Shown one piece after another: positions 17,349 through 26,200 of a stretch of 35,946 nucleotides of DNA (positions are counted from its first letter, which is position 1; each line of letters starts with the position of its first letter). Made by a program: the position numbers and the translations under genes. The stretch spans positions 1 to 35,946 of the forward strand of contig CALARO010000166.1 of the NCBI GenBank assembly GCA_937888935.1. Reading direction: 5' to 3'. Below the pieces are notes generated by a model. The model had not been told where the DNA came from. It saw nothing but the letters and a program-made list of their open reading frames with translations, and searched no databases. The DNA is from an uncultured Clostridia bacterium. GTDB taxonomy: Bacteria; Bacillota; Clostridia; Christensenellales; Borkfalkiaceae.

Positions 17349-18167
17349 TCAACCCAAGCCGATACATTCCGTGCAGATATTGATGGCTTTTTCCAGCATT
17401 TCTTTCGCGCCGCCGTTGTTCGCGCCGATGATCATAAACGCTATGCCGCACGCGAGCAGCACGCCGCGCACAATGTAAAGCGTACGCTTGTCCTTTTCCG
17501 ATTTATCCGCCGAAGCGTTCGATGCGCCTGAAACGCCCGCCGCGCCGGAAACGCCGCGATTTTCCGCAAGCAGTTTTTTGATCTCCGTCGTTTCTTTTTC
17601 CGCGAACCGCTCGGTGAATATCGTGGCGAACGCCGCCGCGGCGAACGCAATCACGATCCACGGCAGAATACGGGGAAGCATTCCGATCATATCGCGCGTG
17701 GGGTTAAATCCGTCGCCTACGGGGGTGTAATATTTTTTATTCCACACCACAAGCGCTACGAGCGCGGCGCAGATCGCGCAGCAACCGACGCACACGCCCC
17801 ACACGATTTTTTCGGCGCGCTTCGCTTTCCGTAAAACTTCGCTGCCATGCGCAAGATTTTCGGGAACGCGTTTTTGCAGCCGCTTCAATATTTCCGAACG
17901 ATCGAACCGCGCGCGCGGTTTTTCGGTCGGCGCAGGGAAGATTTCGAAAATCACCCATCCGGCAACCACCGCCGCAATCCACAAAAAGAGAAACGCGGCG
18001 ATTTCGGAAAGCGCGTTTTTCGCCTTTTCGTAAGAATAGGGGGTGATTTCCGCCGATCGGTAAATGCGCTGCGATTGCACGATCAGCAGAACGCCCGCGA
18101 TCACGGTGAGAACGCTTAAAACGATTCCCGTAACGCGCCGAAGCGTAATTTGATGTTTTTCCGTCAT
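17349..18167 (-). CDS. Multi-pass membrane protein ending in a CD1871A-like CXXC module
   Basis: I chose the ATG at 18167 (272 aa) because GGAGG lies five bases upstream; the frame is open to 18224, but that would overlap the -10 region. Four membrane helices (roughly residues 10-32, 50-72, 120-142 and 160-182) precede a flexible Gly/Ala/Ser linker. The last 46 residues contain a fifth helix (RGVLLACGIAFMIIGANNGG) and the C-terminal signature INICTECIGLG with Cys265-X2-Cys268. As I recall it, that ending is characteristic of short CD1871A-family CXXC proteins found beside NapH-like and TlpA-like genes, which is exactly the context here. The extra N-terminal membrane part is unusual; stand-alone members are only about 50-70 aa. 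A membrane thiol relay is inferred. Confidence 0.75.
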   Translation of the reverse strand: MTEKHQITLRRVTGIVLSVLTVIAGVLLIVQSQRIYRSAEITPYSYEKAKNALSEIAAFLFLWIAAVVAGWVIFEIFPAPTEKPRARFDRSEILKRLQKRVPENLAHGSEVLRKAKRAEKIVWGVCVGCCAICAALVALVVWNKKYYTPVGDGFNPTRDMIGMLPRILPWIVIAFAAAAFATIFTERFAEKETTEIKKLLAENRGVSGAAGVSGASNASADKSEKDKRTLYIVRGVLLACGIAFMIIGANNGGAKEMLEKAINICTECIGLG

Positions 18168-18181
18168 ACCTACCTCCGAAA

Positions 18182-18200
18182 CAAGCGTAAAAATCGCTTG
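18182..18200 (-). promoter_or_regulatory. Dyad in the leader of the minus-strand redox operon
   Basis: CAAGCG and CGCTTG form a perfect 6-bp inverted repeat around a 7-nt AT-rich centre, about 6 nt after the predicted transcription start (near 18206) and before the ribosome site at 18173-18177. It could be an operator or an mRNA hairpin. Confidence 0.4.
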
Positions 18201-18212
18201 AAAATCTTTTAT

Positions 18213-18241
18213 ATTATAATACAAAAAAGCGTTGCCGTCAA
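18213..18241 (-). promoter_or_regulatory. Sigma-A promoter of the redox operon
   Basis: On the minus strand, TTGACG (18241-18236) and a perfect TATAAT (18218-18213) are 17 bp apart. It would drive the three redox genes down to 15642. It faces away from the promoter at 18302-18330. Confidence 0.8.
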
Positions 18242-18301
18242 GTAATTTTTATAAATATATAGTCGCGCGTACGAAAAAACGCCGCAGCGCGCCGCTTCCC
18301 G

Positions 18302-18330
18302 TTGACAAAATCGTTAACTCGTGGTAAAAT
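18302..18330 (+). promoter_or_regulatory. Sigma-A promoter of the cysteine desulfidase gene
   Basis: A perfect TTGACA (18302-18307) and TAAAAT (18325-18330) are 17 bp apart with a TGG extended -10. This promoter overlaps the first in-frame GTG (18321), which proves that GTG is not the start codon if the promoter is used. Confidence 0.85.
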
Positions 18331-18392
18331 ATACGTATTCTCTGAACTTTTCAGCGGCTTTCACCGATTATATCCGAGAGGTTTCTACCATA

Positions 18393-19715
18393 ATGAATGT
18401 GCAATTTACAGAAAATCAAGCGCAAAACCCGATTTCACAACAAAAATATCGTAAATTTTACGCCGTACTCGAAGAAGAATTGCTTCCCGCAATGGGTTGC
18501 ACCGAGCCGATCGCCGTAGCGTATGCGGCCGCGCTTGCCCGCGACGCGCTCGGCGCGTACCCCGAAGGGGCGGAAATTTCCGTCAGCGGCAACATTTTAA
18601 AAAACGTAAAAAGCGTGGTAGTGCCGAATACGGGCGGACTGCGCGGCGTGGCGGCGGCCGTCGCCGCAGGGATTGCCGCAGGCAACGCGGCGCGCAAACT
18701 CGAAGTGCTTTCGGAAATCACGGCGGACGACGTGAAAAAAATCGAACGCTGCTTAAACGAGTGCCGTTTCACCGTCGCGCAGTCGCGCTCGGGTTGCGTG
18801 TTCGATATCGGCGTGCGGCTGTTTTGCGGCGAAAACGAATCCTTTGTGCGGATCGAAGGGAGGCACACCAATGTGGTGGCAATCGAGAAAAACGGTAAAA
18901 GCGTGCGGGACGTCGGCGAAAACGGGCGCGAAACGGGCGAAGAAACGTTTTCCGACCGCAGTTTTTTAACGGTGGAAAGTATCTACGAATTTGCGCAGGC
19001 GGCGGGCGTATCGCGTTTAGAGCCGCTCGTGGGCAGGCAGATCGACTATAACACGAAAATCGCGGAAGAAGGTTTAAAAAACGAATACGGCGCGTGCGTG
19101 GGCAGGGTGCTGTTAAGCTCGTTCGGCAGCGGCGTGCATAATCTTGCGAGAGCCACGGCGGCGGCGGGATCGGACGCGCGCATGAACGGCTGCGGCTTGC
19201 CCGTGGTGATCGTTTCGGGCAGCGGCAATCAGGGCATGGCGGCGTCGCTTCCCGTGGCGGTGTACGCAAAAGAGCTGGGCGCGTCAAGGGAAAAAACGCT
19301 GCGCGCCGTCGCGTTGTCCGATCTGATCACCGTGCATCTGAAAACGGGCATCGGCAGGCTTTCCGCCTATTGCGGCGCGGTGAGCGCGGGGTGCGGCGCG
19401 GGCGCGGGGGTGTGCTATCTCTGCGGCGGCGGCGCGAAAGAAATTTCCGAAACGCTTTCCAACGCGCTCGCCATTGATTCTGGCATCATCTGCGACGGCG
19501 CGAAATCGAGTTGCGCAGCGAAAATCGCTTCGGCGGTGGACGCGGGTTTGCTCGGCATGGAGATGAGCCGGCGCGGCAAAAAATTCATGGGCGGCGACGG
19601 CATACTGGAAAGAAACGTGGAAACCACGATCCGAAACGTGGGCGACATCGCGCGCGTCGGCATGCGCGAAACCGACGAAGAAATCATTCGCCTGATGATC
19701 AAAAGCTGCAATTAA
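18393..19715 (+). CDS. L-cysteine desulfidase family protein (UPF0597, YhaM/CyuA-like)
   Basis: I chose the ATG at 18393 (440 aa), with GAGAGGT ten bases upstream; the frame opens at a GTG at 18321, but that lies in the -10 box. The family signature Met-Gly-Cys36-Thr-Glu-Pro is near the N-terminus, followed by GNILKNVKSVVVPNTGGLRG. Further on are VIVSGSGNQGMAASLPVAVY and a cysteine-rich AYCGAVSAGCGAGAGVCYLCGGG segment, which together should bind the [4Fe-4S] cluster. The enzyme splits L-cysteine into pyruvate, ammonia and hydrogen sulfide; serine deamination is an older annotation of the same family. Length fits the family (about 420-440 aa). It is transcribed alone, divergent from the thiol-redox operon, which suggests shared response to thiols. 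Confidence 0.9.
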   Translation: MNVQFTENQAQNPISQQKYRKFYAVLEEELLPAMGCTEPIAVAYAAALARDALGAYPEGAEISVSGNILKNVKSVVVPNTGGLRGVAAAVAAGIAAGNAARKLEVLSEITADDVKKIERCLNECRFTVAQSRSGCVFDIGVRLFCGENESFVRIEGRHTNVVAIEKNGKSVRDVGENGRETGEETFSDRSFLTVESIYEFAQAAGVSRLEPLVGRQIDYNTKIAEEGLKNEYGACVGRVLLSSFGSGVHNLARATAAAGSDARMNGCGLPVVIVSGSGNQGMAASLPVAVYAKELGASREKTLRAVALSDLITVHLKTGIGRLSAYCGAVSAGCGAGAGVCYLCGGGAKEISETLSNALAIDSGIICDGAKSSCAAKIASAVDAGLLGMEMSRRGKKFMGGDGILERNVETTIRNVGDIARVGMRETDEEIIRLMIKSCN

Positions 19716-19720
19716 ATTCT

Positions 19721-19752
19721 GCCGCGGTCAAAAAGCCGCGGCTTGCCTTTTT
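19721..19752 (+). terminator. Rho-independent terminator of the cysteine desulfidase gene
   Basis: GCCGCGG (19721-19727) pairs with CCGCGGC (19736-19742) around an A-rich 8-nt loop, and TTGCCTTTTT follows. It begins 5 bp after the stop codon. The stem is short but entirely G-C. Confidence 0.7.
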
Positions 19753-20051
19753 CCGGCGCAAATCGCGCCCGCAAAACGAAAATAAAAATTTATTTTTTTG
19801 CACAAAATTTAGTCGGGAAAACTTTGAAATTGCGGCGTTCGATTTGTATTTTGAATGATATTCCCGCAAAAAGCGAATGATTTCGCGATTTCGGGGTACG
19901 GGCGCGTTTGTTTAAAAAACGGAATTTTCTCATAAAAAACGCATAAACGGCGTTTAAAACTACGCAAAAAATCGTTTGGATCAATCGGTTTTTTGAATTT
20001 GATATTATAGTGAAATCTATTGAAAGAATAGATAACTGCACTTATTTTCGT
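19753..20051. other. AT-rich intergenic region upstream of the protease promoter
   Basis: About 300 bp without a convincing gene. Two short minus-strand frames (19790-20041 and 19809-20084) overlap each other, have no ribosome site that I can see, and run from the protease promoter side. The region contains the 7-bp dyad at 20015-20033 and a T-rich CGGTTTTTTGAATTT at 19986-20000, similar to two copies around the promoter at 7228. Confidence 0.5.
20015..20033. promoter_or_regulatory. Dyad just upstream of the protease promoter
   Basis: ATCTATT (20015-20021) and AATAGAT (20027-20033) are perfect inverted repeats around GAAAG, ending 18 bp before the -35 box. The position is typical for an activator site. 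The regulator is unknown. Confidence 0.5.
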
Positions 20052-20080
20052 TTGACAATCTTGTTGCTTTGTGATATAAT
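20052..20080 (+). promoter_or_regulatory. Consensus sigma-A promoter of the protease/peptide-transport operon
   Basis: A perfect TTGACA (20052-20057) and perfect TATAAT (20075-20080) are 17 bp apart with a TGA extended -10. This is the strongest promoter in the window. Transcription would start near 20087, giving a leader of about 169 nt before the TTG start at 20256. Confidence 0.88.
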
Positions 20081-20086
20081 ACAACG

Positions 20087-20255
20087 CTGTAAGAATTTAA
20101 TTTGGCGCAGTATACCGTGCTTTTCCTGAAAGGAAAGAAAAGAAAGACGGCGGCGCAGAATCACGTTCTTCTCCGTCGCGCCGGAAAGCGCGCGGGCGTA
20201 TGCAAATATTCAAAAGATTGTTTTGACCGGTTTTGCCGTTCAAAGGAGGTACAGC
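20087..20255 (+). other. Long 5' leader of the protease gene
   Basis: The leader is purine-rich and then GC-rich. GACGG and CCGTC (with inner AGAA/TTCT pairing around TCACG) can form a hairpin between about 20137 and 20182. AAAGGAGG at 20242-20249 is the ribosome site. I do not recognise a known riboswitch. Confidence 0.35.
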
Positions 20256-23200
20256 TTGAAAAGTACTTTAAAGAGAATATTCTCTCTTGCCCTGATCGCA
20301 GCGTTTTCAACGTCGCTTGCGATCGGCGATCGCAATTTCAAAGCGTCGGGCGATAACGGCGCGTTGTTTTCCGACGTCACGGGCGAGATGGATCTCACGG
20401 ATATAGCCGTGAAAAATTTGAATTCTTCCGTTCTCGCGGGCGGCAAAACTTACGAAACGCGCACGGTGATCGTCAGTCTCGAAGGCGATACGCTCGTAAA
20501 GCAGGCGAACGGCGCGGACGTTTCTTCTTACGCTTCGTCGAAAGAAGGTAAGCGCGCGCAGAAAGCTTTGAAAAAATCGCAGGACGCCTTTCTGAAAAAA
20601 CTTTCGAAAAGCGGCATTTCCTATTCGCTCGAAAATCGCTATTCGGCGGTGGAAAACGCCGTGGCGATCAAAGTCAATACAAAATACGTAGCCGACATTA
20701 AAGCGATGAGCGGCGTTTCGGGCGTGTACGTATCCGAAACGTACGCCGCTCCCGAAACCGTGAGCGAAACGTATTCTTACGAAGCTACGGCAAGCGGCGA
20801 AGTCCACGCCACGATCAATAACACCAGCGTATATCCCACGGGCGTATACGATTCTTCTTCCGTACTCGGAATGTCGGGCATCACCAGCGATAACTCGGTT
20901 GTGGCGATCATTGATACGGGCCTTGACTACACGCATAAAGCGTTTCAGATCTATGCGGATAAATATCCGATGAATAACGCCCGTTTCGACGAAACTTACG
21001 TAGCGGATAAACTTTCCGAAAAAGATCTGATCGCCGAGCAGAGAGCGGCAACGCAGGGCGAAAAACTCGCGGCGAAAGATCTGTATATTTCCAGAAAAGT
21101 ACCTTTCGCCTACGACTATGCCGATAACGACGCCGACGTATATCCTTCCTATTCCAACCACGGCACGCACGTGGCGGGCATCGTGGCGGGGTACAGTCCC
21201 GACGGATACACGGATAAAGACGGCAACAAGATCAACGAGCCGTTCGTGGGCGTTGCGCCCGAAGCGCAGCTTGTGATCTGTAAAGTATTTTCCGACAATA
21301 TCGACGACGCCGACGTAGGCGGCGCGGATACGGAAGATATTCTTGCCGCGCTCGAAGACTGCGTGATGCTCGGCGTAGACGTGATCAATATGTCTCTCGG
21401 TACGTCCTGCGGTTTTTCCACGGTATCGGACGAAGCCGACGAAGAAGGCATGCTGCTCGAACGAGTGTATTCGAGCGTAAGAAACGCGGGTATTTCTCTC
21501 GTGTGCGCGGGCAGCAATGATTACAGCGCAGGTTACGGCGGCAATTTCGGCACGAATCTCGCATCCAACCCCGATTCCGGCACGGTGGGTTCGCCTTCCG
21601 TGTATCCCGCCGCGCTTTCCGTGGCGAGTATCAGCGGACAGCGTTCGCCCTACATGCTTGCGAATGAAAATTCGGAAGCATTTTCGGTGTACTATGAAGA
21701 ATCCAGCGATCAGAACAATAAATACTTCGATTTCGCAAAACTCATGCTTGGCGATAAGCAGAGCGAAACGTTCGAATACGTGGTAGTGCCGGGCGTAGGC
21801 CGCGTAACCGACTATGCTTCGGTAAGAAATCTTTTCAAAGCCACGGATGCAAACGGCAACAAACGTATTGCGCTTGTAAAGCGCGGCGACACTTCGTTTA
21901 AAGACAAGGTGGACACTGCGAAGAGCATGGGCGCGGCGGCAATCATCGTTTACAACAACGTAGCCGGCACGATCAGAATGTCGCTCGGCGACGCGGAAGA
22001 TCCCATTCCTTCCGCATCCGTTTCGAAAACCGCGGGCGAACGGCTTGTGCAGACGGCTACCGGCAGAATCGGCACGCTGAAAATCGATAAATCGCTGCTT
22101 GCCGGTCCGTTCATGAGCGATTTCTCGTCCTGGGGCGTTACGCCCGATCTTCGCCTGAAACCGGAAATCACGGCGCACGGCGGCGAAATCACGTCGGCAG
22201 TCCCCGGCGGTTACGGCGAGATGTCCGGCACTTCGATGGCTTCGCCGAACATGGCGGGCGTCGTTTCCATTATCAGAAGTTATCTTAAAACGAAAGACCC
22301 CGCGTATATCGCCGATACCAACGCGCTCACGCAGCGTGTAAATCAGCTGATTATGAGTACGGCGACGATCGTATACGATCGCGACGGCTTGCCGTATTCG
22401 CCGCGCAAGCAGGGCGCAGGACTTGGCAGTCTCGAAAACGCGGTGAAATCGAACGCGTATCTTTCTACAAACGATACGACAATCGATCTTCGCCCCAACG
22501 TAAATCTCGGCGACGATCCCGATAAGAGCGGCGTGTACGAATTTACGTTCAACGTAAGCAATTTCGGCTCGTCGGCACTCGAATTTACGTTCAAATCCAC
22601 GTTCATGACGGAAACGCGCGACGAATTTTCCGTGGCGGAACAAGCGCACCTTCTCGGCGGCTCTCCCGAATGGAACGTGCTGAGCGGGAACGCGACGAAA
22701 TCGGGCGATAAGCTCGCGATTCCGGCGGGCGGAACGGCGGAAATCAAAGTGAAGCTCACGCTTTCCGCCGAAGAAAAGAAGTATATCGACGACAATTTCG
22801 TAAACGGCATGTACGTGGAAGGCTTCATTTCGCTGCTCGGCGAAGGCGAACAATGCGATCTTACGCTGCCTTTCATGGGCTTCTACGGCGATTGGGCAGC
22901 CGCCCCGATGCTCGATTATAACGCCTATGAAATCGACGCGTCTTTGGCGGACGCTTCGGTGGACGACGCGAACAAACTCAAAGCCAGCGTGTGGGCAACG
23001 CAGCCGTACACGATGTATTATAACGAGCAGTATTCGATGCCTATGGGTACGTTCGCGTATCTGCAGGACGAAAATGCCGACAGAGTGTACACAGTAGAAG
23101 AACACAACGCGATTTCGTGCTTCAACGATTACTACGGCGAAGGCAACGGCAACAACTATCTCACCGCATGGCAATTCCGCGGCTTGTACGTAGGGTTGCT

Positions 23201-26200
23201 TCGCGGCGCGCGCACCGTGAAATACACGCTGAGAAACGTTGATACGGGCGAAATTATCTATAAAAACACGGCGTACCGTATCGGAAAAGCGTATACGGGC
23301 GGCGGCGGATCGGGCAGACCCGCGTTTGTGAAATTCGAATTGAATCCGCTCGAATACGGACTTGTTTCCAACGGCAGATACGCCATGGATTTCTATTTCG
23401 AATCGGACAGCGCGATCGGAAGCGAAAATACGAACACGGCTTCGTACTCGTTCACGTTCACGGCGGACTACGAAGCACCCGTATTGCAGGACGTTCGCGT
23501 GAGATACTACGATTATAAAGACGGCAATAAAGATAAGCAGCAGATTTATCTCGATCTCGACGTGTACGATAATCACTACGCGCAATCCGCACTGCTTTGC
23601 TATTATGCGGACGGCGAACTGAAACAGGTAAACGACTACGTTCAGCCGATTTACAACAGCGTGAAGAACGGCACGAACACCGTTTCGATCGACATCACGG
23701 ACATCTACGCGAAATATAAAGACCAGCTGTACGTTCAGCTCGACGACTACGCGCTCAATCACAGCGTGTACGCGCTCAATCTTTCGGCGAACAATTCGAA
23801 GAACGTTCCCGATTCGTTCGAGCTTGCGCCCGGCGAAAATTCGCTGTCTTTGAAAATTTACGAAACGCATAAGGCGTTGCTCAGCTACGAAGGCGGCGCG
23901 AATTATTCCAACTTCTCGTGGTCTTCGGCAAACAGAAACGTTGCCGACGTGAAAAACGGCGAAATCGTGGGCTTAAGCGAAGGCAGCACGAAAATCACCG
24001 TATCCAACGGGAAGGTATACAGAACGATCGACGTAACCGTCAGCGGCGAAAAGGCTCGCCTGAGCGTGCCTTCGCTTTCGTTCGGTACGATCCGCAATAA
24101 AGACGATAATCTCGTTACGGCTTCCGGCTACGTGGAAGTATATCCCGATCAGGACATCACTCTCACGGTGCAGACAGATCCGTGGTACTATCCGGAAGAA
24201 AATATCCGTCTCAGATGGGAAGCGGGCAACACCGCCGTGTGCGAAGTGGATCAGAACGGTAAGCTGAATTTCAAAAAGAAAGGCACTTCCAGCGTGATCG
24301 CCACGCTGCTCGACGAAAGCGGCAATCCCACGGCGTATTCCGCCACCGTCACGGTGCGCGTTCTCGATCCGTTCGTCGTATCGAATTATACGCTCACGCA
24401 CTATCGTGGCAAGGACAAAACGGTAGAAATCCCCACCGATAAAAACATTATGTATATCGGCGAAGACGCGTTTGAAGATAATTCCACGATGGAAGAAGTC
24501 ATTCTTCCCAAAACGGTGGTGAACATCAATCAGCGCGCGTTCAACAACTGCACCGCGCTCAAACGCATCTATGCGGTGAGCAAAGAAAAGCAGGAAATCG
24601 CCGATTCCGATCTCAACCTTGTGTACACCGAAGCGTTTATCGGCTGCACTTCGCTTGAAACGATCGATCTTTCCAACGTGAAAGTGATCACGCTCGGCAG
24701 GCGCGCGTTCTACGGCTGCACAAGCCTGAAAGAAATTATCAATATGCAGGCGATCGGCACGGCGTTCGACGGCGCGTTCGAAGGCTGCGTATCTCTTACC
24801 GGAATCGACCTTAGCGGTATGCACGTGGCGGGGCAGGACGTATTTAAAGACTGCGTTGCGCTCGCCGCCGTACAAACGGATAAATACTCCGCGATCGGCA
24901 AGGGTATGTTCAGAAACTGCACGTCGCTTAAATCAATCGTGCTGAAAAATTCTTCGATCGGCGACAACTCGTTCGAAAATTGCTCTGCGCTTACGAAAGT
25001 AACGATCGACGGCAACGGCGACGATTATGTGATCGGCTCGGAAGCGTTCTTAAACAGCGGCTTATCCGAAATCACGATCGTCGCAAGAGTGCGTAAAATC
25101 GGCGACCGCGCGTTTGCGAATACGTCAATTTCCGAAATCACGTTGCCCGAAGGACTTACGGAAATCGGCGAAAATATCTTCGCCGGCTGCACAAAACTCG
25201 ATACGATCACGTTGCCGGCTTCTTTCTCTCTGAAAGACGTGAAACTCGCGGGCAATCTGTTCAACGGCCGCACGGTAAAATTTGCGGCAAGCTCGCAGTT
25301 TAAAAACGACGGCGGCGTTCTGTACAGCGCAGACGGAAAAATTCTCTACGCCGTGCTTGACGGCAGCGTGAATTCGGTTACGATTCCCGCCGGCGTGGAA
25401 GAAATTTACGATTATGCGTTCGAGAGCGGTAACGTCGGCTCGATCACGATTCCCGCTTCGGTGAAGAGAATCGGCAAGGGCGCGTTCAGAAACTCGAAGC
25501 TTTCCGCAATCTCGTTTGCGGAAGGCTCGCAGATTGCGGCGATCGAAGACGAAACCTTCTACGGCAGCCGACTTCTGGCAATTCAGTTGCCATCGTCGGT
25601 AACGTCGATCGGCTCTTACGCGTTTTCCGAAACGCTTCTTAAAAACATCGAGCTTGGCGAAAGCGTGAAATCAATCGGCTCGTATGCTTTCCAGCTTTGC
25701 GAATGGCTTGCGTCCGCAACCATTCCCGCAAGCGTGGAAGAAATCGGCAATTATGCGTTCCGCAACTGCGTCGCGTTGAAGAATATCGAAATTCCCGCCG
25801 TCAAACGAATGGGAATAGGCGTATTCGTAAGCAATGCGGCTTTGAAGAGCGCGAAATTCGGCGCGGAAGCGGAAACCACGGGTACTTCCACGTTCGTTGA
25901 TTGTTCCGAATTGGAAGAAGTTACAATCGGCGGTAAAACGTCGGAAATCGGCGCTTCCGCGTTCGATACCCGCGTAGGCTACTATGGCGCTCGTAATAGC
26001 GCGCTGAAAAAAGTCACGCTCGGCGAAAGCGTGAAATCGATCGGCAACGCCGCGTTCTACGGCTGCTCGTCGCTCAATGAAATCGATCTTTCCCACGTGG
26101 AAACGATCGGCGCGATGGCTTTCTATAATTGCGGCGCGTTGCGCACGCTCGAGCTGAACGAAGCGATTTCGATCGGCGAAGGCGCGTTTGCCGTGGATAA

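Noticed and set aside
17349..17390. Selenocysteine in the CXXC membrane protein
   Set aside because: Some CXXC-type redox proteins are selenoproteins, but here both positions are encoded by ordinary cysteine codons and no in-frame TGA is involved.
18321..18392. Upstream GTG start for the cysteine desulfidase
   Set aside because: The GTG lies in the -10 region of a near-perfect promoter, and the ATG at 18393 has a usable ribosome site.
19790..20084. Two short minus-strand frames in the gap before the protease gene
   Set aside because: They overlap each other, lack a ribosome site and a promoter on that strand, and have no recognisable motif.
20087..20255. Riboswitch in the protease leader
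   Set aside because: No known riboswitch core sequence (such as a cyclic-di-GMP, cobalamin, SAM or lysine motif) was recognised, only one possible hairpin.
20307..23870. Very long minus-strand open frame (1187 codons) opposite the protease gene
   Set aside because: The plus strand has clear catalytic motifs over the same region. The antisense product is Arg/His/Val-rich with no domain or ribosome site and is a by-product of the codon usage of the real gene.
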